Shown here piece by piece: positions 1-10,510 of a stretch of 64,000 bases of DNA (position 1 is the stretch's first letter; every line of letters starts with the position of its first letter). The stretch is from Protea cynaroides (Eukaryota > Streptophyta > Magnoliopsida > Proteales > Proteaceae): positions 50,980,663 to 51,044,662 of the forward strand of contig CM053270.1 in the NCBI GenBank assembly GCA_028583415.1, given 5' to 3'. The position numbers were made by a program, and so were the translations under genes. The notes under the pieces are model-generated. The model ran no database searches and was not told the DNA's origin. It saw only the letters and a program-made list of their open reading frames with translations.

Positions 1-239
1 AAGTTTGGACTCGCATGGGAGGTTAGTTTCATGCATTATCTCGGGGGATTCATGTATTGAGTAGACCTTCTTTGTGGGCGACGAAGTTTATACACCATAC
101 GTTAAGGTGTATTATTTCGTTGTTGCTCGCATTGGAAAGCTTGATGGATGTTTCAAAGTTAGTGGCGATTTAGTGTGTTGGATTACGTGGCCACACGTTT
201 GCGGTAGTTTTGTAATTAATATAGCCCAAGTGGGGAGAT
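1..239 (+). mobile_element. 3' internal end of an upstream Copia element, with polypurine tract
   Basis: Non-coding internal tail of an LTR retrotransposon that begins left of the window. It runs directly into an LTR at 240. The purine run AAGTGGGGAGAT at about 228-239 sits immediately before the LTR and has the form of a plus-strand primer (polypurine tract), so the LTR is a 3' LTR. No conserved domain is visible in 1-228; a short open frame at 74-265 has no recognisable similarity. Confidence 0.7.
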
Positions 240-676
240 TGTTAGATTTATGTGGGCTTAATTAATTACTTAAACTAGTTAATTCAGTGGGAATCTGATT
301 GACACGGTATAACCGGTTTGGTTTGATTCGTCACACGGTATGAGATAGGTTTGGTAACCCTAATTTTATTGTGGGAAGGGTTTTAGGGTTACATCTGTAT
401 TCTATAAATACAGGGTTAGAGTCCCCACGACCACGGTTATCGGTTCTCGCACCCATTAGCAAGAGGCGTCGGGATATCCTCCGGAGGTTGTGGAAGACGC
501 GTAGCCGAGGGATTTCGATCAAAGCTTGGAGCGTCGTGGAGCGTATGGAATTAATCTTTTCACAGACAGGTATGTCTTTATGATTCATAGTTTATGATTT
601 CTCTATTGTGTTCTAAGGCTACTGTATGGATGGAGAATGGATTTCTTGGAAACCCTAAACGAATAATATTCTAACA
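240..676 (+). repeat. 3' LTR (437 bp) of the upstream Copia element
   Basis: Starts TGTTAG (240-245) and ends CTAACA (671-676), a perfect 6-bp terminal inverted repeat of the TG..CA kind. A TATA-like TATAAATA lies at about 403-410, consistent with an LTR promoter. The base after the LTR opens directly into the pol frame of Copia A (ATG GTC TCT ...), so this element inserted into Copia A. The expected 5-bp target duplication is ATGGT (677-681); its partner lies outside the window. Confidence 0.8.
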
Positions 677-1078
677 ATGGTCTCTTAGACTACACCTGCA
701 ACTGATACATGGTATTCTGATGTAGGTGCAACAAATCATATTAGTCTTGATATTGACACTCTCCACACTATTGCACCATATACTAGTGTTGATTCAGTCC
801 AAATAGGTAATGGCTACAGTTTGCCCATATCACATGTTGGTTGTTCTTCTCTTTCTCCTACTTTACACATGAAAAATACTCTTTGTTGTCATACTGCTTC
901 TATAAATCTTTTATGTGTTCATAAATTCTCTGCTAATAACCATTGTGTTTTCATGTTTGATGCCTTTGGTTTTTTAATTCAGGACAAGAAGACAGGGAAC
1001 ATCATCTACCGTGGACCTGTTAAGAATGGCCTTTACCCCTTAGGCCGTCTCTCCTGCCTCGGTTCCGTTCACCTATAG
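677..1078 (+). pseudogene. Copia A: protease and start of GAG-pre-integrase (relic)
   Basis: The frame opens at the LTR junction (677), has a stop at 686-688, then stays open to 1078. It reads into the Copia aspartic protease region: WYSDVGATNHIS holds the active-site motif, here DVGA where D-S/T-G-A is usual. A later stretch (NIIYRGPVKNGLYPL) matches the linker before the GAG-pre-integrase domain. The pre-integrase zinc finger itself is missing between here and 1167. The Ser/Thr to Val change at the active site and the early stop argue against function. Gag is absent, being on the far side of the inserted LTR. Confidence 0.8.
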
Positions 1079-1166
1079 CTTACTTCAGTTTCACCATCTC
1101 CCCCACACATTAGCATGCACGCCTTGGCCATCCTTCCGCCATAAACAGTCTTTCTCAGTTTCACAA

Positions 1167-2801
1167 ATGGTATCCCATCAGCCTCTACAGTTGATTCACT
1201 GTGATGTTTGGGGTCTAGACCCCATACCATCCGTCTCTAATTATTCCTATTATGTGCTATTTGTTGATGATTTTTCAATTCTCTTGTATGTTTCCATTGA
1301 AATTTAAATCGATTTCTTTGATATTTTTGTTGCTTTTAAATCAGGTGTGGAGAACTTGCTTCAGCTTCCAATTATTAAATTCCATTCGGATGGTGGTAGT
1401 GAATTCACAAGTTCGGTCTTTAAAAACATTCTTACCACTTTCGGAATCACACATGAAATTTCATGCCCTCACACTAGGGATGTAAATGGATCGGATTCGG
1501 AACGAATAAGTCACTATCCAAATTTAAATCCGTATTCTATTCACCCCATCTAAATCCAATCCGCCTCCTGCAGATTTGTTTAAAATCAAATCCGCATTCG
1601 AAATCAAATTATCCAGTTAAAATCCAATTCAAATCCAGATTAAACCAACAAGCAGTAGGGTACGATGGGTGCTAAAGGTGTCTTGTAGAAAATAGGTCAG
1701 ATAGCAAGATGGGTATAAAGTAAAAGTTAGAATGAAGGTTTAATGACTTGGTCTAAGAAGAAATGATCAACCTTAGATTTCTTAAACATTAGCCATTAAA
1801 TCTACCTGAAATTCTCAAGGATCCTGTCTCCTGTGGCTGATCAATGTTGCACAAAAGCATCAACCGGCAGAAAGTGGAAGACATACCAGCATGTTTCGTT
1901 TTCTCTCATCTTGTGGCTTTTAGTCGGTTGGTTTGGCTTTCTGGTTCCTTCTTTTTCTGCATTTCATTCATTTCCTTCTTTTTCTGCATTTCGTTCATTT
2001 CTAAAAACACGGTGGGTGATGTTAAGTATTTAATGAATTTTTAATGTTTGCATTTCTAAAACTTAGATAGTGGGCTCTCCACCCTAGAAACACTGTAGGT
2101 GTATTTAGGAACTTTTAACTTTGCATTTCTACAGCTTAGATAGTGGGCTCTCAGCCCTATAAACTCGGTAGGTGTATTTAATAATTTTTAATCTTGAAAC
2201 TGTTCTCAGTATGTGAAGTGAGTATTTAATAATTTTTTTGAAACTGTAAACATACTTATACGGATAGGAGCGGATTATATCCGTTTAGTTAGAGAACTAT
2301 CCAAATATACCTCTGCCTCCGATTTCACTTATCCGAATTAGCATCTGAATTCGATTGTTTGGATTCGAGTTCTCCTAAACGGGTGTGGATATGAATCGGA
2401 TTCGGATTTTCGGCTCTCCATTTACATTCTTGCCTCACACACCTGAGCAAAATGGAATAATGGACGTAAACATCGACACATTGTCGAAACTAGTTTGACT
2501 CTCTTAGCCCATGCTTAGATGCCCAATAAATTTTGGCTTGATTCATTTTTACCTCGGTTTACTTAATTAATTGAATGCTTATTCTGCCAATAACACAATT
2601 AGCCCCTTTGAAAAACTCATGAAGACTAAACCTGATTATTCTCAATTTAGGAGTTTTGGTTCTCTCTGTTTCCCTTGGTTGCGGCCATTTACCTCAAACA
2701 AATTTTAATATCGTACAACTAAGTGTTGCTTTCTAGGATGCGGCCCCTCACAAAGGGTATCGTTGTTTTGTGTTGACACCCTGTCTAGTCAGTGCAGTTA
2801 G
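1167..2801 (+). pseudogene. Copia A: integrase, split by a hAT relic
   Basis: The integrase core is readable in two blocks. Block one is 1167-1474, with HCDVWG (first catalytic Asp) and HSDGGSEF (second Asp), and one in-frame TAA near 1305. Block two is 2441-2800, resuming PEQNGI and then RKHRHIVET. It ends in the integrase C-terminal part (FGSLCFPWLRPFTSNKF, then HKGYRCF). The codon expected to hold the third catalytic acid (Glu of NGI-x-ERKHR) is hit by a one-base loss at about 2460, which also shifts frame. Several TGA/TAA/TAG codons follow. The block ends where the Sirevirus nest begins; the rest of the gene resumes at 15964. Confidence 0.82.
1475..2432. mobile_element. Non-autonomous hAT element inside Copia A integrase
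   Basis: The 958-bp insert is bounded by an exact 8-bp duplication, CCTCACAC at 1467-1474 and 2433-2440. Eight base pairs is the hAT hallmark. Left end TAGGGATGTAAATGG; right end, reversed, CAAGAATGTAAATGG: 12 of 15 bases agree. Subterminal sequence on both sides is rich in GGATTCGGA/ATCCGAAT motifs in both orientations, as in hAT subterminal repeats. No transposase is visible; two overlapping frames at 1833-2044 are low-complexity TTC/TTT runs. The insert cuts the integrase codons for CPHT/PEQNG, and removing it with one target copy restores their continuity. Confidence 0.92.
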
Positions 2802-4235
2802 TGTTGTCATTGTTGGCAACCCAAGCAGAGAAAGTGATTTGGAGGAGAGAGAGTATCTGTAGGACTCTCCGTCAGTCAAGCAGCCAAAGACAATGAAGCT
2901 TAATTGATGAAAAAGTCCATCTGAAGTGGAGAGAAAGAAGAGAGAGAAAGAAGAGAGAGAAAATGGAAGAGAGAGAGAATGGAAGAGAGAGAAAGAGGAG
3001 AGAGAATGGGTGGGGACCAGGTGGGTCCCACCTTGGGTGGCCGAGCCAAAGATGGCGGCCGGCCCAGGCCGCCAGGCGAAGCCCGCGGCACCAGCCGAAG
3101 GGCCTTGCCAGATGCCGGGGCCATGCCACAAAGCAACCGAGCAAGACGCCACGCCAGGCCACGCACGCCAGGCCACGCAAGAAGGCCGCCGCCAAGGCAT
3201 GCCGCGCGCAAGGCTTGCTCGGCAAGACCGCCAGCAGAGCCCACACGCCGCGAAGCAGCGCCGCCGCGCGCGCAAACGCGCGCCGCCGCAGCGCAAGCGG
3301 CGACGCCGCCGCGCGGCAGAAGCCGCGCGCGCGCGCGGCAAGCCGGCGCCGCGCCGCGGCAAGCGCCGCACGCGCACGCGCGGCTGCGCGCGCAGCCAGC
3401 GCCGCCGGCGCGCAAGATTCCGAATCGGCGATCCTCAAAAAGGCGGGCTATGGTGTAGCGCAGAAATCGCGCTCAGATTCCATCGCGACGCTTTCCATTG
3501 GCTGGAGGCAACTTAACGCTGTGACTCGCGTCGCATGGAGCCGAGCCCAAGATACAGTGTAGCGCGCACATGATACGGCGGCGTCGAAGATTACAATCCG
3601 AAGGTCTGTATTGATGCCGAATTTTGTTGACGGGATCTGATTGATCTGACGATCCAGAAGAAATCCCGCCATTAAGAGACCGATCCAGCGGTCTAAAACT
3701 TTAGATGCCCTTTCCGCCAATCAGAAGACGACAACGACGTACGTTGCGTCAGATGCGGCGTCGCTATGGTGCGTCGCGGCGCACCGAATCAAGGCCGGAG
3801 ATTCCATTTGGAATAATCTCACTGGCCAAACTTCTTTTGGCCATATCTTGGCCGTCCGAGCTCCGATTGAGGCGATTCAAAAACTCACGGCTTTCTCTCT
3901 CCGAGTAGAACCTGTTGGAACGAAGAAATCAAGGTTTTGAAAGAAAGAGCTGCGGGTTTTGGGGGAAATGGTGCTTTGGAGCTTTCTTTGAAGAACAAAT
4001 CACTCTTCACCTTCTTCCTTCTGATACACATGGGTATTTGAGCAGTTTGGAGTGAAGTGTGAGTATGAGTGACAGTTTGATGTGATTGATGGTGTGCGAG
4101 ATGCGTTAGAAGAAGGCCGAAGGTCCATTCCATTGACGAAGCGTATCTATCACTACTGGAGAGCTTGGAACATCCATTTGGTGAGAACTAATCTTACTGT
4201 GATCACGCCGGGAAGGTAATCACGCACACAAATCC
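2802..4235 (+). repeat. 5' LTR of plus-strand Sirevirus-type Copia (about 1.4 kb)
   Basis: Begins TGTTGTCATTGTTGGCAAC at 2802, nearly the same as the LTR start of the minus-strand element at 15963. An alternative start is TGTTGACACC at 2771. The right edge is set by a primer-binding-like TTGTATCAGAG near 4237. It contains a strongly CpG/GC-rich block (about 3035-3440), known for Sirevirus LTRs, and an A/G-rich GAGAGAAAG stretch at 2925-3010. The 3600-3900 part resembles the minus-strand LTR around 14600-15000 in layout. Its 3' LTR partner should lie in the N gap. The overlapping arginine/alanine-rich frames here are by-products of the GC-rich block. Confidence 0.6.
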
Positions 4236-4250
4236 TACTTATTGTATCAG
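4236..4250 (+). promoter_or_regulatory. Degenerate primer-binding site
   Basis: TTGTATCAGAG differs by one base from TGGTATCAGAG, the initiator-tRNA-Met complement used by plant Copia elements. It follows a sequence of U5 type and precedes gag, as expected for a plus-strand element. The 4250-4640 stretch after it is leader or degenerate gag N-terminus; I see no clear domain there. Confidence 0.5.
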
Positions 4251-4644
4251 AGATATATGGGAAGGGTTTGTAATGATTTATGATATCCATTTTGTATAAC
4301 CTGTCAAGTGAGTGCATGACTGGAGTTGGGGTAGGTGCCTCGAGCACAGTTGTAGCTGTGAATGCGGTTGATGTTGTAGCATCGGGGTTGTAGGTGCAAC
4401 CGTAGCATTTCTGTTGTGTATCGGGTATATACGAAACCCTGGTTAGGGTATTGCCCCGTGGAGTAGCCATCACAATGTGTGATTGGTGAACCACGTTATA
4501 TTGTGTGTCCCATGCGTGTGATTGTGATTGTGGAATAGAAGTCCGTGTGTCGCAGTACGGGTGTACACACTTGGCGACCAAGCCCCCGGTATGGATACCT
4601 GTGGGTGGGTGGTCGGTGTGTGCACGAAATGTGTTTGACAGATT

Positions 4645-5390
4645 GTCCGTGTCACAGCACTTCTAGCCGCACTTTCAAGTAATGAACTTACTAGAGTGAT
4701 CAGTTGTCCAACATCAAAGGAGATATGGGACAAGCTACAGAGTGTATATGAAGGAGACAGAAAAATCAAGGAGGCTAAATTACAGATACTGAGATCTCAA
4801 TTTGAAATTCTGAGAATGAGTGAAGGTGAGACAATTGAGTTTTACCTGAACAGAGTAAACAAGATCACCAATGCAATCGAGCATTGGGTGAAGAGTCAAA
4901 GGAGATTCATGTGGTCAAGAAGGTGTTGAGGACACTTCCAAAATCGTATAATGCCAAGGTGTCGCTCCTTGAAGAAATTTCCACCTTGGATACTTTGACC
5001 ATAGATGAACTGCATGGTATCTTGACCACCTATGAGATGAGAATGCTTGAGCCAGTGCCAGTTGAGAAGGAAGCTGCTTTTAAAGCCTTTAAAAAATTAA
5101 AAATGAAGGAGCCAGTGGAAAGATCAAAAGCTGATGCAGAGGAGGACACAGATGATTCAGATGATGAGCTCATAGCTTATCTGGCTAACAAACTCAAAAG
5201 GAGATCTGAGAAGTTCAAAAACAAGTCTTCAATGAGATGTTTCAACTGTGGAGGCTTAGGACACTTTGCCTCTAAGTGCCGTAAAAGGGTAGAGTGTATT
5301 GACTCGATGAAGAAGAGTCCAAAGGAAGCCAAGAAAAGAAAGGGAAAAAAAATTCATTCCAAGAAAGAGAAGTTATCTCGCAAAGCATGA
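4645..5390 (+). pseudogene. gag: Sirevirus-type gag, central part with CCHC zinc knuckle
   Basis: Capsid-type gag of a Copia element. The frame around 4696-4929 reads TSKEIWDKLQSVYEGDRKIK and later EGETIEFYLNRVNKITNAI, typical of the plant retrotransposon gag (UBN2) domain. A frameshift near 4890 moves it to 4884-5390. That frame continues the domain (VLRTLPKSYNAKVSLLEE), then an acidic linker (DAEEDTDDSDDE) and a zinc knuckle CFNCGGLGHFASKC (C-X2-C-X4-H-X4-C) at about 5239-5280. The N-terminal third is missing or unreadable. Gag packages element RNA into virus-like particles; here it is broken by at least one frameshift. Confidence 0.82.
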
Positions 5391-5870
5391 TGACCTCTCC
5401 GATGAGTCTAAAGATGAAGATGATGATGATATTCTCTTTTATGGCAAGACTGGAAGAGACTCCTATAGGGAGTGATACAACAAAAAGGAAAGGTGATAGT
5501 GTCAAGAAAAGAATTGAAGATGATGACAATCCGGACCTTGAAGCAGGTTGCTTTCGCACTTACCGAGCTCAGTCGAAAGAAAGAAGAACAAAAACTTGAA
5601 TGAGCAACTCAACCAAGCAAAGGAGATAAATGCTGAAATTATGGAAACTTTTGGAAACCAAAAACGTGAAAGCAAAATACGATGAGCTTGACAATGATCT
5701 TACACAAAAGACTTCGAGTGTAAGAAGCTTGAGGAAGTAATTGTAAGACTTATGGCAGATCTGGCCAAGTCTACAAAAACAAAAACTTATGCTAAGCTAC
5801 TACAGAAAGTCCCTCATGTAACCATTCTAAAGTCAAAAGATAAGAATGTTAGGTTACGGAAGATGAAGAA
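5391..5870 (+). pseudogene. Gag C-terminal extension relic (coiled-coil type)
   Basis: Downstream of the zinc knuckle, short frames give charged, helix-forming pieces in different frames: DDLSDESKDEDDDD (5390s), NQAKEINAEIMETF (5600s) and AKSTKTKTYAKLLQKVP (5765-5815). Sirevirus Gag proteins are known for a long C-terminal coiled-coil extension, and order and position fit that. At least three frameshifts or stops separate the pieces. The frame disappears at about 5870, where an unrelated stretch begins. Confidence 0.55.
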
Positions 5871-7281
5871 AGCAAAATTAAGATGAAGACAAGGAGGAAG
5901 ACAACATCCTTGATGAGATTCCGTATGCATACCGAAGTTCACCAACGGTCTCACTATCCCGCGATCGAAGGCTATCATATTAAACTCTAATAAATGGAAA
6001 TTAACATGAAAATATGGCTGTGTAGGACTTGGATAAAAATTAAACACCACGCCGTAAGGGACAAGACCCGAAACTTAAATTAAAGATTTAATAATAAACT
6101 TAGAGAGCTTTTTATTTACAATCTATATGCTTGTTTTATGGATTGTGCATACCATGTCATGTAGTTAAATTTATTTGATTTATTTGTTCAATATATTTTG
6201 TAGGTTGGATGTGGGGGAGTGAGGTTTTTTGGATTGGTGGAAGTGGAAGGGGGAGGGAGGAAAAATTTGTTACTTTCACCCCCACAAACAAAAACAAAAC
6301 CATTTATATTAGAATGGGGGGGGGGGTGGGGAGTGGGGGGGGGGGCCGGGGTTTTTTTTTTGAATCCGCCACGCGACGAGGGGGGGGAGGGGGATTCCCG
6401 GGGTCGACGCTGACCCGGCCAAGACGCCTAGCTCTATCCTATGCCATAGGGAGCCATGTTGATAGGGCCTACTTGCGATAGTTCCATCTTGGTATGCTTG
6501 TGGGGGGAAAGCAACGTGGGGAGTGAGTAATGTGGTCTCGCCACGCTCTAGCTCCTAACCCTGCCGTAGACGACCTGTACTAGGTGGAGCCTACTTGTAT
6601 TGACATCTAGGACTGTTAGAAACGGAACCCACTTGCAAGCCCTCACAAGGGGGTTTAGGTATTGGTACGGATGGGTAAGGGAGGGGAAGGGGGGTGGGGG
6701 CCCCCCCCCCCCGCACCCGAATCCCATTCCCATACCGGAGCGAGTGGGGGCAAAAGAGTAGTGGGTAGGAGCCCGACTATTGGGTGTCCTCACCCCCGCC
6801 GATGACACACAATTGCAAGTTATAGCCCGCCAATCACACCCGGAATAGACTTTTGATTGAATTTGGTGGACGGGTTGGTCAACCGAGCCGCTAACCCTCT
6901 AACCCTTAAAAATTTTGTTCCTGTTGGACTGGGATCGGTGGGGGGGGGACGGCTTCGAATCGCCAACACAAGGTCCCCGGAGACACAGAGTGTGGAGGAC
7001 GAGCATGATGCTATGCGCGAGCGCCCCTCGGCCTTCCCCCTTTGATTTGGTTATTTTCACCAAAGCTTTGTAATAAAATATTATTTAAATTCATGGATGA
7101 TGGAATAACTGGATTAATTATTTAATTTATTATTTAGTTCAGCTCATTGATATATTATTTCCGCCGAGTATTAATTTTTATTTTTTGGGGTTTTCCCGGG
7201 GAAGAATTTGACACGGTCTTTCGAGATCCCGGTGTGAACAGGTAAGGTCACCATTATGTTTGTAAGGGGGGGAAACCCATT
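5871..7281. other. Unidentified insert with long G/C homopolymers
   Basis: About 1.4 kb that interrupts the Sirevirus gag-pol relic and has no recognisable coding domain. 5880-6200 is AT-rich. 6200-7060 is GC-rich with repeated guanine runs (about 6316-6350, 6382-6394, 6677-6710, 6940-6950), unlike anything else in the window. Short frames here are products of those runs. The right junction shows CATTATGTTTGT twice (7251-7262 and 7278-7289) around a GGGGGGG run. It may be part of an LTR or another element. I found no terminal repeats, and mis-assembly in the homopolymers is possible. Confidence 0.4.
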
Positions 7282-7811
7282 ATGTTTGTGAAAGAAAAGC
7301 GGAGGGAGCCACCAGCTATGAGAGCTACTAAAGGCAAGAATGATGAAGAGAGCTTCAAGACAATCGGAAAAGGCGGTCGAGAAAACAAAGTCGGGCTCAG
7401 AGGAATGGTCGGGCCAGAGAAACAGGCGGTACAGGGAGTCGATTCGGAGGATACCGTTTATGGCCGTAATGCCTATGGACATCGAGTGGCGAATGTAGAA
7501 GACAACAAAGACCTCCAAAGTGTTCATTGACGGAAATAGATTTGCTCCTCTTGCCCGATGAGAGAGTAATATGCTATAGATGTGAGAGACTTGGGCATAT
7601 AGCCGAAACCCGCAAGACAATCCTTCCATCTCAAAGGCAAGCTAAGAGGAAGAAAAGAGAAGATCCTCCAAGAAAACCAATTCAGAGAGAAGAAGAAAAT
7701 AAAATGGTGAGAAATACAAGAAAGCCAATTATAGTGAAAGACAATGCTACATGGGTGGAAAAACCACAAAAGAAAGGGAACAATTCCTTGTTGGTGCAAG
7801 CAAAGACTTAA
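7282..7811 (+). pseudogene. Gag-pol junction relic with second zinc knuckle
   Basis: Frames 7282-7530 and 7527-7811 hold a basic, charged segment. The second reads VICYRCERLGHIAETRK, a CCHC knuckle in which the last cysteine is replaced (C-X2-C-X4-H-X4-R). It is followed by a lysine/arginine-rich linker. Sirevirus Gag commonly has a second knuckle just before the protease, and the next readable motif downstream (7835) is indeed the protease. The frame changes at about 7528. Confidence 0.6.
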
Positions 7812-8192
7812 AGCAAACAAAGGAAAACAATCTCCATGGATTCTTGATAGTGGATGCTCAACACATATGACCGGCAACAAAGAAAAATTTCACAAGTCTT
7901 GATGCTGCGAAGGAGAAACCGTGAAGTTTGGAAACAATGAAGGTGCCGAGTTGAAGGAAGAGGTTCGGTGAACTTTAACAATGGGAAGATAAAGTCCCAC
8001 AATGTTTTGTACGTTAATGGGTTGAAACATAATCTACTCGGTGTGAGTCGGATATGTGATCAAGGACATGAGATCACTTTCAACAATGAAGGTTTTGTTG
8101 TTCACGGGGTTGGAACAGAAAGGCGGGTGGCTACTTGGTGAAAGAACAGTTGGAAATCCGTATGTGTTGACGGAGATGCCATCAACAAGTGC
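7812..8192 (+). pseudogene. Sirevirus-type protease relic
   Basis: Read across three frames, the stretch gives PWILDSGCSTHMTGNKEKF (active-site D-S-G at about 7836-7860) and later NGKIKSHNVLYVNGLKHNLL and GVSRICDQGHE. These are the standard Copia protease and the lead-in to GAG-pre-integrase. Frameshifts at about 7876, 7950 and 8130 separate the pieces. The catalytic triad DSG is kept, but the gene cannot give a continuous protein. Confidence 0.75.
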
Positions 8193-9209
8193 ATGATAAC
8201 TCAAGAAGATGAAAATTGGTTGTGGCATAGAAGAATGGGACACATTCATTTCAAAAATCTAACTAAAATTAGCAAGGAGCAAGCGGTGAGAGATCTTCCC
8301 ATCATAAAGACTCCGGAGAGTCATATATGTGGTTCATGTCGAAGGGCAAGCGGGCAAGAGCTACTTATAAATCAAAGGAGTACCATTCAAGTAAACCACT
8401 TGACTTGATACACACAGACTTGTGTGGACCAATGAGAACACAGGCCATAGGAGGTGAGAGATACTTCATCCTATTTATAGATGAGTATTCCAGAATGACC
8501 TGGGTGATGTTTCTAAAGGACAAAACTGAAGCTCTTGACAAGTTCAAAACATTCAAGAAGAGAGTTGAAAATGAGACAGGAAACACAATCAAGTGTTTAA
8601 GGTCTGATCAAGGCAAAGAATTTACATGGAGTGAATTCTCAAACTTCTACAGTGAAAGTGGGATAAGAATTCAACACTCTGCTTGCCGGAACACCTCAAG
8701 AAAATGGAGTAGTGCATATCACTAACAGATGTCTTCTAAGGCCTCATGAGAACAAAACACCTTATGAATTGTGGTTTAGAAGGAAAGCTACAGTGAAGTA
8801 TCTCAGGGTTTTTGGTTCTAAGTGCTACATCAAGCGAAAGGAAAAAAATCTTGGCAAATTTGATGACAGAGCTGATGAAAGCATATTCCTTGGATACTCC
8901 TTCAAAAGTAAGGCATACAGGTGCTACAACAAGAGACTAGGAAGAATTGTTGAGAGCTCAGATGTGAAGATTGATGAGAATGTAGGGAATCAAAAGGGGA
9001 CTGAACCAAAAGGGTCCATTCTTGAAGAACTTGATGAAGATGACACTCTATCTGTTGACAAAGTAGTGCAGAGAGATGGTAGACCAAAAGATAACAAATG
9101 GTTGAGAATTCACCCTAATCATCAAGTGATAGGAGATCCGGATGCGGGCATTGAAACCCGAAAGGATGAAAGCTACCACTTATTCATTATTGTCCGAGAT
9201 AGAGCCTAA
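8193..9209 (+). pseudogene. Sirevirus-type integrase with internal deletion
   Basis: 8193-8408 gives the GAG-pre-integrase/zinc-binding region (LWHRRMGHIHF ... HICGSC, an H-H-C-C finger). 8327-8725 gives the catalytic core with HTDLCGP (first Asp) and CLRSDQGKEF (second Asp). After TPQENGVV at about 8690-8712 the sequence jumps straight to HITNRCLLRPHENKTPYE. About 30 codons found in related integrases are absent, among them the catalytic Glu that normally follows NGVV. A frameshift lies near 8690. 8712-9209 continues the C-terminal domain (RVFGSKCYIKRKEKNLGKFD) and the acidic linker toward reverse transcriptase. Confidence 0.85.
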
Positions 9210-10510
9210 AACTGTGCATGAAGCTAGCAATGATGAATCTTGGTTGAAAGTTATGAATGATGAGCTTTACCAAATTGAAAAGAACAACACTTGGGAGCTA
9301 GTTCCTAGACCAGCAGACAAGAATGTGATTGGCACAAAGTGGGTTTTCAGGAACAAATTAAATGAAGAAGGCCAGGTTGTGAGAAACAAGGCCAGACTTG
9401 TATGCAAAGGATATGCTCAAGTAGAAGGAATTGATTTTGATGAAACTTTTGCACCTGTGGCAAGGCTGGAGTCTATCAGAATGTTCTTAGCATTAGCTGT
9501 GCACAGAGGATTCAAGGTTTATCAAATGGATGTGAAATCTGCATTCTTGAATGGCAATTTAGAAGAGGAAGTGTACACTGAGAAACCTAAAGGGTTCCAA
9601 CTCAGCAATGATGAAGATATGGTATGCAAGTTGAAGAAGGCTCTATATGGGTTGAAGCAAGCTCCAAGAGCGTGGTATGAAAGGCTTGATACATATCCCG
9701 CATAAGTTGGGTCTACGAAGAGGAGTTGTGGACAACAACCTATATGTCATGATAGAAGACAGCAATATCAAACGGTAGTTGTGGTCTATGTGGATGACAT
9801 CATCTTTGGGGGCACTGTGAGAAGCTTTGCAAGCAGTTTGCTGAGAGGATGAGAACAGAGTTTGAGATGTCTATGCTTGGAGAGATGTCCTACTTTCTGG
9901 GGCTGTAAATTCATCAAAGAGAAAATGGCATCTTCATCTCTTAAATGAAGTATACTAAGGAGATGTTGAAGAAATTTGTGATGGAGGACTGTAAACCAAT
10001 GGGGACACCAATGACAGTAAATATCAAGTTGAGTTCAGAAGATGATTCTCCAACGATTGATCGACATTGTATAGGTCAATGATTGGCGCTTTACTATATT
10101 TGACGGCTTCAAGACCTGATATTCCGCAAGCAGTATGCCTAGTGGCCAGATTTCAAGCATGTCCAAAGGAGACTCATCTGATGGCAGTGAAGAGAATACT
10201 CAGATATCTGAAAGGCACAACAGACTATGGTTTGTGGTATCCAAATATTGGAAGTTTCACTTTGACGGAATTTTCAGATGCAGACTGGGCTGGTAGCATT
10301 GATGACGAAAAGAGCACTAGTGGTGGTGCATTCTTTTTTGGGAGAGAGCTTAGTAGCATGGCACAACAAGAAACAGAGTCTGTCTCCTTATCTACAACGG
10401 GCGAGTACATTGCGGCGGCAGCTACATGCACTCGGGTAATCTGGATGAAAAGGCAGATGTCAAATTTCAATGTTATCTGTGAAGAACCAGTGGTCATCAA
10501 ATGTGATAAC
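9142..10510 (+). pseudogene. Sirevirus-type reverse transcriptase and RNase H, cut by the gap
   Basis: 9142-9705 reads the Copia RT N-terminal half (NNTWELVPRPADKNVIGTKW, ARLVCKGYAQVEGIDFDETF, MDVKSAFLNG, ALYGLKQAPRAWYE). A frameshift at about 9697 follows. The active-site YVDDIIFGG is readable at 9788-9815 in another frame, and 9820-10066 is in further broken frames. 10067-10510 is open again: SMIGALLYLTASRPDI, then RNase H with EFSDADWAG and STTGEYIAAAA, ending VVIKCDN at the gap edge. RNase H should continue QSAI... inside the N run. Phrases such as RPxDKxVIGTKWVFRNKL are typical of Sirevirus/SIRE pol. Confidence 0.88.

Noticed and set aside
2748..3562. Several overlapping 160-210-codon open frames on both strands
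   Set aside because: They lie in a GC-rich, low-complexity LTR block, give only Ala/Arg/Gly-rich peptides in all frames and lack any domain.
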